From positions 9,355,001 through 9,419,000 of the forward strand of contig NZ_CP107783.1 of the NCBI RefSeq assembly GCF_036345255.1: DNA of 64,000 nucleotides, given 5' to 3'. Numbering within the stretch: position 1 is the stretch's first letter; each line of letters opens with the position of its first letter. Below the pieces are notes generated by a model, which was not told where the DNA came from, made no database searches, and saw nothing but the letters and a program-made list of their open reading frames with translations. The translations under genes were made by a program, and so were the position numbers. This document shows positions 25,181-35,178 of this stretch, piece by piece. Source of the stretch: Streptomyces sp. NBC_00569. Its GTDB lineage: Bacteria; Actinomycetota; Actinomycetes; Streptomycetales; Streptomycetaceae.

Positions 25181-26821
25181 ATGCCCAGCAACCCCACCGC
25201 CGTGACGCACGAAGTGACCAACCAGGTACCGCCGTTGGCCGGTCACGACATCGCCGACGACCCGGTCCTCCTGGAGGGTGTGCGCCGCGAGGGCGCCGCA
25301 TGGTCTCTCGACGACCTCCACCGGATCGGCCGCCGGGCGGGCAGCGAGGAGGTGCAGCGCTGGGCCGACGAGGCCAACCGCTTCGAGCCGGTGCTGCGCA
25401 CCCACGACCGCTACGGCAACCGCATCGACGAGGTCGACTTCCACCCCTCGTACCACGCCCTGATGGAGGTGGCGGTCGGTGAAGGCCTGGCCGGCAGCGC
25501 GTGGGCGGACGAACGGCCCGGCGCGCATGTGGCGCGGGCCGCCGCCTTCATGGTGTGGAGCAGCACCGAGGCCGGGCATGGCTGTCCCGTCTCCATGACC
25601 TACGCCGTCGTCCCCGCCCTGCGCCATGCCCCCGACCTGGCGAAGATCTACGAACCCCTGCTCACCAGCCGTGTCTACGAACCCGGTCTGCACACCCCGG
25701 GTGGCAAGCGCGGCCTGCTCGCCGGCATGGGGATGACGGAGAAGCAGGGCGGCACCGACGTGCGCGCCAACACCACCTCCGCCACCGAACAGGCCGACGG
25801 CACCTGGCGTCTGCGCGGACACAAGTGGTTCACCAGCGCCCCGATGAACGACCTTTTCCTCGTGCTCGCCCAGGCGCCCGGCGGCCTGTCCTGCTTCCTG
25901 GTCCCGCGTGTCCTGCCCGACGGCAGCCGCAACCCCTTCCGTATCCAGCGCCTCAAGGACAAGCTCGGCAACCGCTCCAACGCGTCGAGCGAGCCCGAGT
26001 TCGACGACACCGTGGCCTGGCTCGTCGGCGCCGAGGGCAAGGGCGTCCGCACCATCATCGACATGGTCACCATGACACGGCTCGACTGCGTCCTCGGCTC
26101 CGCCGCCGGCACCCGCGCCGCCCTCGCCCAGGCCGCCCACCACGCCCGGCACCGCTCGGTGTTCGGCGCCAAGCTCATCGACCAGCCGCTCATGCGCAAC
26201 GTACTGGCCGACCTCGCCGTGGAGTCCGAGGCCGCCACCACGCTCGCGCTGCGCCTGGCCGGCGCGGCCGACCGCGCCCAGCGCGGCGACGAAGGCGAAC
26301 GAGCCTTCCTGCGCCTCGCCACGGCGGTCGGCAAGTACTGGGTGTGCAAGCGACAGCCCGTAGCGGTGGCGGAGGCCCTGGAATGCCTCGGCGGCAACGG
26401 ATATGACGAGGCATCAGGTATGCCGCGTCTGTACCGCGACGCGCCGCTCAACGGCATCTGGGAGGGCTCCGGGAACGTCAACGCCCTGGACATGCTGCGT
26501 GCGCTGGCCCGTGAGCCGGAGTCCCTGGAGGCGTTCCGGACGGAGATCGAGGCGGCGGCGGGCCGTGACCAGCGGCTCGACGCGGCCTGGCAGGAGTTGC
26601 AGGGCGAACTCGTCCTCACCGAGGACGCGCCGCTGCGGGCCCGCCGGGTCATCGAGCGCGCGGCCCTCGTGCTGCAGGGTGCGCTCCTGGTCCGGCACGC
26701 GCCGACCGCCGTCGCGGACGCGTTCTGCGCTTCGCGGCTCGCCGGGGACCGCGGGCTCGCCTTCGGGACGCTGCCGCCGGGCACCGATTTCGCGGCGCTG
26801 CTGGAGCGACTGCCTGCCTGA
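25181..26821 (+). CDS. Acyl-CoA dehydrogenase, AidB-like
   Basis: 546 residues, longer than ordinary acyl-CoA dehydrogenases (about 380) and equal to AidB (about 540). AidB features: FHPSYHALM near residue 86, GMGMTEKQGGTDVRANTT flavin loop near 185, RGHKWFTSAP, and the EALECLGGNGYDEASGMPRL segment followed by IWEGSGNVNALD. E. coli AidB is an alkylation-response flavoprotein with weak isovaleryl-CoA dehydrogenase activity; here the TetR and ligase neighbours suggest a catabolic role instead. Strong GGAGGAGG ribosome site at 25170. A hairpin terminator follows. Confidence 0.88.
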   Translation: MPSNPTAVTHEVTNQVPPLAGHDIADDPVLLEGVRREGAAWSLDDLHRIGRRAGSEEVQRWADEANRFEPVLRTHDRYGNRIDEVDFHPSYHALMEVAVGEGLAGSAWADERPGAHVARAAAFMVWSSTEAGHGCPVSMTYAVVPALRHAPDLAKIYEPLLTSRVYEPGLHTPGGKRGLLAGMGMTEKQGGTDVRANTTSATEQADGTWRLRGHKWFTSAPMNDLFLVLAQAPGGLSCFLVPRVLPDGSRNPFRIQRLKDKLGNRSNASSEPEFDDTVAWLVGAEGKGVRTIIDMVTMTRLDCVLGSAAGTRAALAQAAHHARHRSVFGAKLIDQPLMRNVLADLAVESEAATTLALRLAGAADRAQRGDEGERAFLRLATAVGKYWVCKRQPVAVAEALECLGGNGYDEASGMPRLYRDAPLNGIWEGSGNVNALDMLRALAREPESLEAFRTEIEAAAGRDQRLDAAWQELQGELVLTEDAPLRARRVIERAALVLQGALLVRHAPTAVADAFCASRLAGDRGLAFGTLPPGTDFAALLERLPA

Positions 26822-26838
26822 CCTTCGCGTGATGCCGA

Positions 26839-26877
26839 GCCCCGCCCGCGCCCGTGTCGCCGAGGCGCGGGCGGGGC
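26839..26877 (+). terminator. Hairpin terminator after the AidB-like gene
   Basis: 14-bp perfect inverted repeat GCCCCGCCCGCGCC (26839-26852) with complement at 26864-26877, 11-nt loop, 18 bp after the stop codon. Confidence 0.8.
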
Positions 26878-27017
26878 ACGGCCTTCACGGGGCGGCTGCG
26901 CCGAGGCGCAACTCGGCGGCCACCGTCGCCCCGTAGCGGAGGAGCCTGCGGGCTCACCGACGAAACTCCGGCCCGCTTGTGCCGAAGCGCACCCAGCACC
27001 CCTTGTATCCTGCCGCC

Positions 27018-27440
27018 ATGTCTGCTGGATCGCGCCGGGCGCGGGTCGAGGACGTGCACGCACTGGCATCGGGGATGCCGCATGTCACGGTTGTCCACGG
27101 CTCCGCCGGCAACCCGGTCTACCAGGTCGGACACAAGTCGTTCGTCTTCTTCCGCACTCCTCGCCCTGACGCCTTCGATCCCGAGACCGGTGAACGCTAC
27201 GCGGACGTGATCGTGTTCTGGGTGCCGTCCGAGTCCGACAAGCAGGCTCTGGTCCAGGATCAGGCGTCCCCCTTCTTCACCACACCGCATTTCGACGGCC
27301 ACCTGTCGGTACTCCTCCGGGCCGGCCGGATCGGCGAGCTCACCCTGACGGAACTGACCGAAGTCGTCCAGGACGCATGGCTGACCCAGGCCTCGCCAAC
27401 CAGGGCCGCCCACTGGCTCAAGGCCCGCGGAGAGCAATGA
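27018..27440 (+). CDS. MmcQ/YjbR-like small protein
   Basis: A 140-residue protein of the CyaY-like MmcQ/YjbR fold: ASGMPHVTVVHGSAGNPVYQ near the N-terminus, the central strand ADVIVFWVPSESDKQALVQD, FFTTPHFDGHLSVLL, and the final helix ELTEVVQDAWLTQASP. These proteins are common in actinomycetes; no biochemical function is established. The ATG at 27018 lacks a strong ribosome site. It is flanked by the previous terminator and by a heptamer array just past its stop. Confidence 0.8.
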   Translation: MSAGSRRARVEDVHALASGMPHVTVVHGSAGNPVYQVGHKSFVFFRTPRPDAFDPETGERYADVIVFWVPSESDKQALVQDQASPFFTTPHFDGHLSVLLRAGRIGELTLTELTEVVQDAWLTQASPTRAAHWLKARGEQ

Positions 27441-27471
27441 CCGGCTGACGCGCGACCGGCGTGGTGGAGTT

Positions 27472-27527
27472 GCCGCACGCCGCACGCCGCACGCCGCACG
27501 CCGCACGCCGGACGCCGCATGCCGCAG
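27472..27527. repeat. Heptamer tandem array (GCCGCAC)x8
   Basis: Eight 7-nt units: five perfect GCCGCAC followed by GCCGGAC, GCCGCAT and GCCGCAG. It lies 31 bp after the YjbR-like stop, in the gap between convergent genes. Confidence 0.9.
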
Positions 27528-27625
27528 CCGCCCGGCACCAGTCCCAGTCCTACGACGTCCCGCCGGGCATCCTCGACCGGTCGCCGTCGGACCACGAGTT
27601 CACGTTCACCATCCGTGTCCCGGCC

Positions 27626-28510
27626 TCACGCTCTCGGGCCTTGCGCGTCCTCGCGGTAGAGATCGCTCAGCAGGACGACGGCGGCGTGGGTGGCGGGATG
27701 CGGGCTCTGCTGGGGCCAGATGAGGTGGACGGGGACGGGGTCGGTGTCGCGCAGAAGGCGATAAGCGATGCCGTCGCGACGGTACTGGGTGGCGGTCGAC
27801 TGCGGAGTGACGCCGACGCAGCGGCCGGTGGCGATGGCGGCGAGCCAGTCGTCGACGTCCTGGATGTACTCCACGTCAGGGCCGGCCCCTTCGGGCCACA
27901 GGTCCAGGGTCGTGGTGCCGGTGCGCCGGTCCACCACGAGGGTGCGCTCGCGGATCTCCGACAGACGGATGCCGCGCCGCCTGGCCCACGGGTCGTCGGA
28001 GGCCAGCGCGACGTAGCGGCGCTCGTGACCGACCAGGGCGTGAGCGTAACGACGCGTGTCGACGGCGGTCCGGATGACGGCCATGTCGCACAGGCCCTCG
28101 GCGAGCCCGCCGGTGGGGGTGTTGTGGCGAATCAGGTGGAGTTCGACATCTGGGTAGCGGTCGCGCCAGCGGCGCTGGAACTCGGCCGTGAGCCGGCCCA
28201 TCGCGGACCAGGCGTGGCCGATGCGCAGGCGGGTGTGACCGGTGGTGGCCCGGCGGACCAGCTCGTCGGCCTCGGCGAGCATGTGCCGGGCGCGGGCCAG
28301 GACCTCGACGCCGGCCGTGGTGGGGGTGACCGTACGGCTGGTGCGGTGCAGGAGCCGTACGCCGAGGATCCGCTCCAAGGCCAGCAGGGTGCGCGAGACG
28401 GACGCCTGGGAGACACCCAGTTCGATCGCGGCGTCGGTGAAACTTCCGGTGTCGACGATGGCGACCAGGCAACGCAGATGCCGCAGCTCCAGATCCGGCG
28501 AACCATCCAT
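27626..28510 (-). CDS. LysR-family transcriptional regulator
   Basis: 294 residues from ATG 28510. N-terminal HTH: LELRHLRCLVAIVDTGSFTD, then AIELGVSQASVSRTLLALER. The C-terminal periplasmic-binding-like effector domain includes LRIGHAWSAMGRL and a short QDVDDWLAAIATG loop. It is divergent from an EamA transporter, the usual arrangement for a LysR protein and its target. A T-N11-A palindrome overlaps its start, suggesting autoregulation. Confidence 0.9.
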   Translation of the reverse strand: MDGSPDLELRHLRCLVAIVDTGSFTDAAIELGVSQASVSRTLLALERILGVRLLHRTSRTVTPTTAGVEVLARARHMLAEADELVRRATTGHTRLRIGHAWSAMGRLTAEFQRRWRDRYPDVELHLIRHNTPTGGLAEGLCDMAVIRTAVDTRRYAHALVGHERRYVALASDDPWARRRGIRLSEIRERTLVVDRRTGTTTLDLWPEGAGPDVEYIQDVDDWLAAIATGRCVGVTPQSTATQYRRDGIAYRLLRDTDPVPVHLIWPQQSPHPATHAAVVLLSDLYREDAQGPRA

Positions 28511-28523
28511 ACGTCCAGCGTAT
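28509..28523. promoter_or_regulatory. LysR-type T-N11-A palindrome
   Basis: ATACG-TCCAG-CGTAT (28509-28523) is a perfect 5-bp-arm palindrome of the LysR box class. It overlaps the LysR start codon and is 56 bp upstream of the divergent EamA start. A second half-site, GCGTATGG, lies at 28547. Confidence 0.5.
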
Positions 28524-28578
28524 AGGTTCGGCGTCGGATGCATTTTGCGTATGGGTCCATGAGGCGGATGGTCGCGTC

Positions 28579-29499
28579 ATGGAAACCGATGCTCGCGCGG
28601 AGCCGACCGTGTCCACCGCACCACAGGGCGCCTCACCTCGCTGGTCCGGGATGGCCCTGATGCTGGGCAGCGGCCTGTCCAACCAGCTCGGAGCGTCCGT
28701 CGCCGCACTCGCCTTCCCGGTCCTGGGGCCGGTGGGTGTGGTCGCCGTACGCCAATGGGTGGCCGCCGGGGTGCTGTTGAGCGCCGGGCGGCCGAAGCTG
28801 CGTACATTCACCGCCGCACAGTGGAGGCCGGTGGTGGGGCTGGCCGTGGTGTTCGCGACCATGAACCTGACGCTGTACACGGCGATCGACCGGATCGGGC
28901 TCGGGCTGGCGGTCACCCTGGAGTTCCTCGGGCCGCTCACCGTCGCACTGGCGGGCTCCCGCCGTCGCATCGATCTGGTCTGCGCGCTCGTCGCCGGCGC
29001 GGCGGTACTCGTCCTCACCCGGCCCCGGCCCAGCACCGACTACCTCGGCATCGCCCTGGCCCTGCTGGCCGCCGTGTGCTGGGGCTGCTACATCCTGCTC
29101 AACCGCACCATGGGACAGCGCCTGCCCGGGGTCGAGGGATCCGCGGCCGCCGCACTCGTCTCCGGCGCGCTCTACGTGCCGGTCGGCATCACCGTGCTGT
29201 GTCTGCACCGGCCCACCACGACCGCCCTCCTGTGCGCGCTGGCCGCGGGTGTGCTGTCCTCCGCGGTGCCCTTCCTCGCCGACCTGCTCGCGCTGCGGGT
29301 CGTCCCCGCCCACTTCTTCGGGATCTTCATGAGCGTCAACCCGGTGTGTGCCGCACTGGTGGGCCTCCTGATACTCGGCCAGAACCTCGGCCCGGCATCA
29401 TGGACGGCCATCGCCGTGATCGTCGCCGCCAATGCCGTGGCCGTCGGCACGGCAGCGCACCGCCCTCCGGTCCGTCACGACCACCCGGAAGGTGTGTGA
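28579..29499 (+). CDS. EamA-family (DMT) transporter
   Basis: 306 residues with ten predicted transmembrane helices in two EamA repeats (about 22-150 and 160-290). Family marks include FATMNLTLYTAIDRIGLGLA, EFLGPLTVAL and VVPAHFFGIFMSVNPVCAAL. RhtA-like members export amino acids such as threonine and homoserine. It is divergent from a LysR gene and followed 13 bp later by another LysR gene, so regulation may be two-sided. Start ATG at 28579. Confidence 0.88.
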   Translation: METDARAEPTVSTAPQGASPRWSGMALMLGSGLSNQLGASVAALAFPVLGPVGVVAVRQWVAAGVLLSAGRPKLRTFTAAQWRPVVGLAVVFATMNLTLYTAIDRIGLGLAVTLEFLGPLTVALAGSRRRIDLVCALVAGAAVLVLTRPRPSTDYLGIALALLAAVCWGCYILLNRTMGQRLPGVEGSAAAALVSGALYVPVGITVLCLHRPTTTALLCALAAGVLSSAVPFLADLLALRVVPAHFFGIFMSVNPVCAALVGLLILGQNLGPASWTAIAVIVAANAVAVGTAAHRPPVRHDHPEGV

Positions 29500-29512
29500 A
29501 TAGAGTGGGCGG

Positions 29513-30463
29513 GTGGATCTCAACGCCGTGCGCACCTTTGTCGCGGCTGCGGACGCCGGCCAGTTCCAGGAAGCCGCCGCAGCCCTGTCGATCACCCAGC
29601 AAGCCGTTTCCAAGCGCATCGCCGTGCTGGAAAAGGATCTGGGAGTGCGCCTGTTCACCCGCACTCCGCGCGGCGCCGAACTCACCATCGACGGCCAGGC
29701 GCTCCTGCCCCACGCCCGCGAACTCCTCCGGGCCGAAGACCGGGCCGACGCCTCCGTGCGCCCCGGCCGGCGCCCCCTGCGCGTCGACGTCCTCAACCGG
29801 CGGATCGCTCCGGCGGTGCTCCTCCAGGACTTCTACCGCACGCGTCCCGAGATCGAGCTCGACGTCGTCACCCTGAACGCCGATGTCGACACGGCGATCG
29901 CCGCCGTCGAGGCCGGGACGATCGACGCGACGTTCCACGCGATCACCGTCCCCGAGCATCATCTGCCGGCCTCGATCAAGACCGCCAGAGTGATCGACGA
30001 CCCGCACGAGCTGCTCGTCGGCCCCTCCCACGCGCTGGCCGACGCCGACAGCGTCACGCCCGCACAGCTCGCCGGCCACCGCATCTGGATGCCCGGCATG
30101 GCACCCGGCACCGAGTGGGCCGATTACTACGACGAGTTCGCCGCGGCGTTCGGTCTCACGATCGACGTCGTCGGGCCTGTCTTCGGGAACGAGGCGCTGC
30201 TGGACGAGATCGCCGACTCCGCCGACCTGGCGACCCTCGTGGGCGAAGGGTCGCGCTATCTCTGGCCCGACAGCTACGATCTGCGCCGCATTCCCGTGCG
30301 GAACCCGACGCCGGTCTACCCGATGTCACTGATCTGGCGCGGTGACAACCGGCATCCGGTGCTCGACGCGTTCCGCGCCCACCTGGAGGCGACACGAGCG
30401 CGAACCCCGGACGTCGAGGTGTGGGAACCGACATGGAGTCAGCGGACAGCCAGGAGGTCGTGA
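29513..30463 (+). CDS. LysR-family transcriptional regulator
   Basis: 316 residues from GTG 29513. HTH: MDLNAVRTFVAAADAGQFQE, then AAALSITQQAVSKRIAVLEKDLG. The effector domain runs from about 90 to 295 with RIAPAVLLQDFYRTRPEIEL and IDVVGPVFGNEALLDEIADS. It starts 13 bp after the EamA transporter stop on the same strand, so it is likely co-transcribed with it, giving the transporter a LysR regulator on each side. The C-terminus is arginine-rich. Inducer unknown. Confidence 0.88.
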   Translation: MDLNAVRTFVAAADAGQFQEAAAALSITQQAVSKRIAVLEKDLGVRLFTRTPRGAELTIDGQALLPHARELLRAEDRADASVRPGRRPLRVDVLNRRIAPAVLLQDFYRTRPEIELDVVTLNADVDTAIAAVEAGTIDATFHAITVPEHHLPASIKTARVIDDPHELLVGPSHALADADSVTPAQLAGHRIWMPGMAPGTEWADYYDEFAAAFGLTIDVVGPVFGNEALLDEIADSADLATLVGEGSRYLWPDSYDLRRIPVRNPTPVYPMSLIWRGDNRHPVLDAFRAHLEATRARTPDVEVWEPTWSQRTARRS

Positions 30464-30524
30464 GACCCACGGCAGGTGTCTGCCCCTCCGTCCCCCGCCC
30501 CTGAGGCCTGTGCCCCTCCGTCCC

Positions 30525-31454
30525 TCAGCGGAGCACCACCGTGCGCCTCCCCTGGACGAACACCCGGCCTTCGCAGTGCCAGCGGACGGCCCGGGCCAGG
30601 GCTGCCGACTCCGCGTCGCGGCCGATCGCGGCCAGATCCTCGGGGGTGTGGCTGTGGTCGGCGCTGATCACCTCCTGGGCGATGATCGGGCCTTCGTCGA
30701 GGTCGGCGGTGACGTAGTGGGCCGTCGCGCCGACGAGTTTGACGCCGCGGTCGTGGGCCTGGTGGTAGGGCTTGGCGCCCTTGAAGCTCGGCAGGAACGA
30801 GTGGTGGATGTTGATCAGCCGGCCGGGCAGCCGGGTGCACAGATCGTCGGAGAGCACCTGCATGTAGCGGGCGAGGACGACCAGGTCGACGGCGAACGAG
30901 TCGATGAGTTCGAGGAGTTGTGCCTCGGCCCGGGGCTTGGTCGCGGCGGTGACCGGCACGTGGAAGAAGGGGATGCCGTGCCAGGTGACGAGTGCCTCGT
31001 GGTCGCGGTGGTTGGAGACGACCGCGACCACGTCGATGGGCAGGTCGCCGCTGCGGGTGCGGAAGAGCAGGTCGTTGAGGCAGTGGTCGTAGCGGGACAC
31101 CATGATCAGCACGCGTCGGCGGGTGCCGACCGGTTCAAGGTGCCACCGCATGGCGAAGGGGGCGGCCACGGCGGCGAAACCGTCGCGCAGGGACTGCGTG
31201 GTGTTCTCGCCGCCGGCTGCGGCGAAGTGCACCCGCATGAAGAAGTGGCCGTCCCTGCGGTCACCGAACTGCTGGTTGTCGATGATGTCGCTGCCGTGCT
31301 CGACGAGGAACCGCGAGACGGCGTGGACGATGCCGGGCGCCTCGGGGCAGTCCAGGGTGAGGACGTGCTCGACCGGCGTCGTGGCGGGGACGGCCGGCGA
31401 GGGGGCGGGGGAGGCGGGGACGGGGGACGCGGCGGAAGCCGGGGAATCAGTCAT
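30525..31454 (-). CDS. purU: Formyltetrahydrofolate deformylase
   Basis: 309 residues. An N-terminal ACT domain (about 30-110, LTLDCPEAPGIVHAVSRFL) is followed by a formyltransferase-like catalytic domain with SNHRDHEALV, the catalytic INIHHSFLPSFKGAKPYHQA region and GATAHYVTADLDEGPIIAQ. It hydrolyses 10-formyl-THF to formate and THF. A 25-residue Pro/Ala/Ser-rich leader precedes the ACT domain. It is the last gene of the sarcosine operon, where it can recycle THF loaded with the one-carbon unit from sarcosine. Its ATG overlaps the stop of the sdaA relic by 8 nt and has no ribosome site of its own, so translation is probably coupled. Confidence 0.93.
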   Translation of the reverse strand: MTDSPASAASPVPASPAPSPAVPATTPVEHVLTLDCPEAPGIVHAVSRFLVEHGSDIIDNQQFGDRRDGHFFMRVHFAAAGGENTTQSLRDGFAAVAAPFAMRWHLEPVGTRRRVLIMVSRYDHCLNDLLFRTRSGDLPIDVVAVVSNHRDHEALVTWHGIPFFHVPVTAATKPRAEAQLLELIDSFAVDLVVLARYMQVLSDDLCTRLPGRLINIHHSFLPSFKGAKPYHQAHDRGVKLVGATAHYVTADLDEGPIIAQEVISADHSHTPEDLAAIGRDAESAALARAVRWHCEGRVFVQGRRTVVLR

Positions 31455-31572
31455 GGTGTCGGCATTCGGTGACGTTGGCGTCGAGGCCGCCGCGGGCGGC
31501 CTCCTGGCATGTGGCCTTCATGTCCCGGCCGGTGTCGCGCTCGGTCGTGATGACCTTGGCGAGACTGTCCAT
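31447..31572 (-). pseudogene. sdaA: Relic: C-terminal tail of L-serine ammonia-lyase
   Basis: The last 41-45 residues before a stop at 31447 read KVITTERDTGRDMKATCQEA then ARGGLDANVTEC. They match the C-terminal end of single-chain L-serine dehydratases (typically METGRDM...YKETSRGGLAVNVVEC). The rest of the enzyme (about 410 residues, including the iron-sulfur cysteines upstream) is absent: soxG ends only 114 bp before the ATG. A GTG at 31629 would extend the frame by 19 unrelated residues. Glycine-sarcosine operons of relatives commonly carry sdaA at this spot. The retained tail carries the translational link to purU. Confidence 0.72.
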
Positions 31573-31685
31573 GTACGTGGGGTGACCCGCCCGGCGACAG
31601 ACGAAGCGCCGGGCCGCCCGTATCGGCCCCACCGTGCGGGAGGGGGCCGACGCGGGCCGAGCGCGGGCCGATGTGCCCGGCGCGG

Positions 31686-32315
31686 TCAAGGCAGCTCGGG
31701 GCCGCGGTATTCGCTCATCGCGTCGATGAGCCAGCGCGCCAGGTAGTCGGCGAACGACGACCGCGGCAGCAGGCGGTACGTCGGCCCGTCGTCGACCTGC
31801 CAGAGCAGGACCGCGATCGGTCCCACCGTCGTCGACACGGCCCGGCCCGGACCGAAGACCCGAGGATGCAGGTCCAGCGGGCAGCCCTTCTCCAGCACCT
31901 GCCGGGCGGCCGGGCCGCTCAGTTCGAGGGTGGTGCGGTTCGCCGAGACATCGACGACCGAACCCGGATCCGTGGCGAGCGCCTCCCTCAACTCGTCGAC
32001 CACAGGCCCCACTTCGGCCTGAGACAGGACCAGCCACTCGTCGGGGCCGAGCCAGAACGCCGTGTGGCCGCCGGAGGTGGTGGTCCCGCCGTGCTCGCGG
32101 GGGAGTGGTGCCCCCAAGGTCTTCTCGATGCGGGTCGCCGCCGCGGAGGCCGGATCGACGCGCACGTTCACCATGCCGACGAAGGGCCACTCGGCCAGCG
32201 TGACACCGCGGGCCCCGGTGACGGCCGCGTCCCGCATCCGCTCCGCGAGATGCGCCAGAGGGCTCACGCGCCAGGCCGGCAGGCCGGTGCGCGCTTCGTT
32301 CGTGGACTCAGCCAT
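31686..32315 (-). CDS. soxG: Sarcosine oxidase gamma subunit
   Basis: 209 residues of the heterotetrameric sarcosine oxidase gamma family, related to the C-terminal aminomethyltransferase fold. Seen: [16 protein letters not shown] near residue 85, [32 protein letters not shown] (about 120-152), and the closing [15 protein letters not shown]. It has no cofactor motif of its own and stabilises the alpha-beta-delta complex. Its start overlaps the soxA stop by 8 nt. Confidence 0.92.
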   Translation of the reverse strand: MAESTNEARTGLPAWRVSPLAHLAERMRDAAVTGARGVTLAEWPFVGMVNVRVDPASAAATRIEKTLGAPLPREHGGTTTSGGHTAFWLGPDEWLVLSQAEVGPVVDELREALATDPGSVVDVSANRTTLELSGPAARQVLEKGCPLDLHPRVFGPGRAVSTTVGPIAVLLWQVDDGPTYRLLPRSSFADYLARWLIDAMSEYRGPELP

Positions 32316-35178
32316 CGCGCTTGGTCCCTTCCGGGTCGTAGAGGACGGAGTCGGTGACCTCGACGGGCACCAGGTCGTCGCCCACAGGGGCGAGCAGGGT
32401 CGAGCCGATCCTGGCCCGCCCGCCGGCGACGAGGGCGAGGGCGAAGGGGCGGCCGAGTGCGGCGCTGTGATAGCTGGAGGTGACGTGGCCGAGCATGGGC
32501 ACCGGCCCGGCCTCGGGGGTCAACGGTGTGTCCTGCGCGATGAGTTGGGATCCCTCAGGCAGTCGCGTCGTACGGTCGGTGGGCAGCAGGCCGACCAGTT
32601 GCTTGCGGTCGGCGCGTGTCGTGTCGGCGCGGGAGTAGGACCGGTTCCCGATGAAGTCCTTGCGCTTGGAGACCACCCAGTCCATGTTCGCGTCCTGGGG
32701 GGTGACGGTGCCGTCGGTGTCCTGGCCGACGATGATGAATCCCTTCTCGGCGCGCAGGACGTGCATCGTCTCGGTGCCGTACGGAGTGATGTCGTACGGC
32801 TTTCCGGCCTCGTACACCTGCTCCCAGACGGCTCGGCCGTACCAGGACGAGACGTTGATCTCGAAGGCGAGCTCACCGGAGAAGGAGATCCGGCAGACGC
32901 GGGCCGGGATGCCCGAGGCGAGCGTCGTCTCGCGGAAGGCCATGAAGGGGAACGCCTCGGCGGAGACGTCGAGTTCGGGGGCGAGCTTCGCGATGACGGC
33001 ACGTGACTTCGGGCCGACGACGGCGACCGTCGCCCACTGTTCGGTCACCGAGGTGCAGTGGACGTCGAGCTCGGGCCACTCGGTCTGCAGCCACTCCTCC
33101 AGCCAGTCCAGGACCCCGGCGGCGCCACCCGTCGTGGTGGTCATGAAGTAGCGGTTCTCGTCGAGGCGCAGCGTCACGCCGTCGTCGAAGATCATGCCGT
33201 CGGGCTTGCACATCACGCCGTAGCGGGCCATGCCGGGCTTGAGCTTCTTGAAGGCGTTGGTGTAGACGCGGTTGAGGAACTCGCCCGCGTCCGCGCCCCA
33301 GATCTCGATCTTTCCGAGGGTGGTGGCGTCCATGAACGCCACGCCTTCGCGGGCCGCGCGGCACTCGCGGGCGACGGCCGCATCCATGTCCTCGCCCGGC
33401 CGGGGGTAGTACCAGGGCCGCTTCCACTGTCCGACGTCCTCGAACTCGGCGCCGTGGGCGGCGTGCCAGCCGTGGATGGACGTGGTGCGCTCCGGGTCGA
33501 AGAGGTCCCCGCGCTCACGTCCGGCGAGGGCGGCGAAGGCCACCGGTGTGTAGGGCGCCCGGTAGGCGGTGGTGCCGATCTCGCCGGGTGACGCGCCCGC
33601 GCCGAGGGCCTCGGCGATCACGCCGATCGCGTTGACGCCGGACGTCTTGCCCTGGTCGTTCGCCGTGCCGAGGGAGGTGTAGCGCTTGACGTGCTCGACG
33701 CCGCGCATGCCGGCGCCGGTGGACCGCCAGACGTCGGCGACGGTGACGTCGCGCTGGAGGTCCACGAAGTGGGTGTCCCAGGTGCCGGGTTCGCCGGCGG
33801 GGGAGGGCACCAGCCACAGGGCACGGACGTCGGGCCGTGCGTCCTCGGACGGCGCCGCCGGCACCGGAACGGGGAACCCCGCCTCGGTCGCCGCCAGCGC
33901 ACCGGCTCGCGTCCCTTCGGCCAGAGCCCCGTCCGGACCGTACGTCCCACGCGCCGCGCCGACGATCTGCTGGTCCCGCACAGTGCCGTCAGGCACGAAG
34001 GCGACCAGCTCGTCGTCCCAGCGCAGCTTGCCCTGGCGCTGGCTGTGCAGGTGGACGACCGGACTCCAGCCGCCTGAGACGGCGAGCAGGTCACAGTCGA
34101 ACTCCTGTTCCTCGCCGACGAGTTGACCTTCCGCGTCGAGGGTCTGGACGGTCACGCCGGTGAGCCGGGACTCGCCGGTGGTGCCGACCACTGCGCTGGC
34201 CGTCAGTACCTGTACCCCGGTCGCCGTCGCGATCTCCGCGGCCCGCTGTGACAGTTCGGGCCGCGCGTCCACGACGGCGGCGATGCCGATGCCGGCTGCG
34301 TGCAGAGCGGCGACCGTGTCGTAGGCGCTGTCGTTGGTGGTGGCGACCACGGTTCGCCTGCCCGGGGCCACGCCGTACCGGTTGAGGTACGTGCGTACGG
34401 ACGCGGCCAGCATCACGCCGGGACGGTCGTTGCCGGCGAAGGTCAGCGGGCGCTCGTGCGCACCGGTCGCCAGGACCACCTGGCGGGCGCGGATGTGCCA
34501 CAGCCGTTGACGCGAGACGCCCGAGGAGGGGTCGGGTGCGTCGGCTCCGAGGTGGTCGGTCCGCCGCTCCAGGGCGAGGACATAGTTGTCGTCGTACGAC
34601 CCGAACGCCGTGGTGCGCGTCAGAACAGTGACTTCGGGGGCCGCGTCGAGCGCCGCGCCGACCTCGGCCACCCACCCCGACCGAGTGCGTCCGGACAGCA
34701 GCGCGCCGCCGAGTTCAGGCTGGTCGTCCACCAGGATCACGCGCGCGCCGGACTCGGCTGCCGCGGCGGCGGCCGCGAGTCCGGCCGGGCCCGCGCCGAC
34801 GACCAGGACGTCGGTATGGACGTACTTCTTGTCGTAGACGGCGGGGTCGGGGGTCGGGTCGAGCCGTCCCATGCCGGACAGCGTGGTCGCGGACAGGCCG
34901 TCGTACAGTTCGACCGTGGTCGCCGGGAGCATGCCCTCCGAACACGAACCACTGAGCTGTACGAGGGCGTTGGCCTCCTCGACGCCCGCCGAGACGATGC
35001 CGCGCGGGCGGCCGTGGTAGAGCGACGGGGCGGCCTCGACGATGCCGTTGGCCAGCATGGCGGAGGCAAGGGTGTCGCCGGGATGCCCCGTCAACTCCCT
35101 TCCGTCGAGGGTGAAGTGGAGGAGAGTGGTGCGGTCGACGTGGCCTTCGTGGCCGAGCCGGAACTGCTGGTCGGTCAT
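32308..35178 (-). CDS. soxA: Sarcosine oxidase alpha subunit
   Basis: 956 residues. Order: N-terminal ferredoxin-like domain ([18 protein letters not shown], residues 25-45), NAD/FAD pyridine-nucleotide oxidoreductase module ([20 protein letters not shown] near 125), a central Cys-rich-like insert, and C-terminal GcvT-like aminomethyltransferase domains (about 570-950) that bind tetrahydrofolate and trap the formaldehyde equivalent as 5,10-CH2-THF. Length matches the approximately 965-residue bacterial alpha subunits. ATG at 35178 overlaps the soxD stop by 4 nt. Confidence 0.95.
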   Translation of the reverse strand: MTDQQFRLGHEGHVDRTTLLHFTLDGRELTGHPGDTLASAMLANGIVEAAPSLYHGRPRGIVSAGVEEANALVQLSGSCSEGMLPATTVELYDGLSATTLSGMGRLDPTPDPAVYDKKYVHTDVLVVGAGPAGLAAAAAAAESGARVILVDDQPELGGALLSGRTRSGWVAEVGAALDAAPEVTVLTRTTAFGSYDDNYVLALERRTDHLGADAPDPSSGVSRQRLWHIRARQVVLATGAHERPLTFAGNDRPGVMLAASVRTYLNRYGVAPGRRTVVATTNDSAYDTVAALHAAGIGIAAVVDARPELSQRAAEIATATGVQVLTASAVVGTTGESRLTGVTVQTLDAEGQLVGEEQEFDCDLLAVSGGWSPVVHLHSQRQGKLRWDDELVAFVPDGTVRDQQIVGAARGTYGPDGALAEGTRAGALAATEAGFPVPVPAAPSEDARPDVRALWLVPSPAGEPGTWDTHFVDLQRDVTVADVWRSTGAGMRGVEHVKRYTSLGTANDQGKTSGVNAIGVIAEALGAGASPGEIGTTAYRAPYTPVAFAALAGRERGDLFDPERTTSIHGWHAAHGAEFEDVGQWKRPWYYPRPGEDMDAAVARECRAAREGVAFMDATTLGKIEIWGADAGEFLNRVYTNAFKKLKPGMARYGVMCKPDGMIFDDGVTLRLDENRYFMTTTTGGAAGVLDWLEEWLQTEWPELDVHCTSVTEQWATVAVVGPKSRAVIAKLAPELDVSAEAFPFMAFRETTLASGIPARVCRISFSGELAFEINVSSWYGRAVWEQVYEAGKPYDITPYGTETMHVLRAEKGFIIVGQDTDGTVTPQDANMDWVVSKRKDFIGNRSYSRADTTRADRKQLVGLLPTDRTTRLPEGSQLIAQDTPLTPEAGPVPMLGHVTSSYHSAALGRPFALALVAGGRARIGSTLLAPVGDDLVPVEVTDSVLYDPEGTKRDG

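Noticed and set aside
24527..26821. A 764-residue fusion protein upstream of and including the AidB-like protein
   Set aside because: The first 218 codons are a frame-shifted reading of the TetR gene; a strong ribosome site and ATG at 25181 give the true start.
31447..31629. A novel small cysteine-containing protein between soxG and purU
   Set aside because: The sequence matches the C-terminal tail of L-serine ammonia-lyase and sits where sdaA is expected, so a relic is the simpler explanation.
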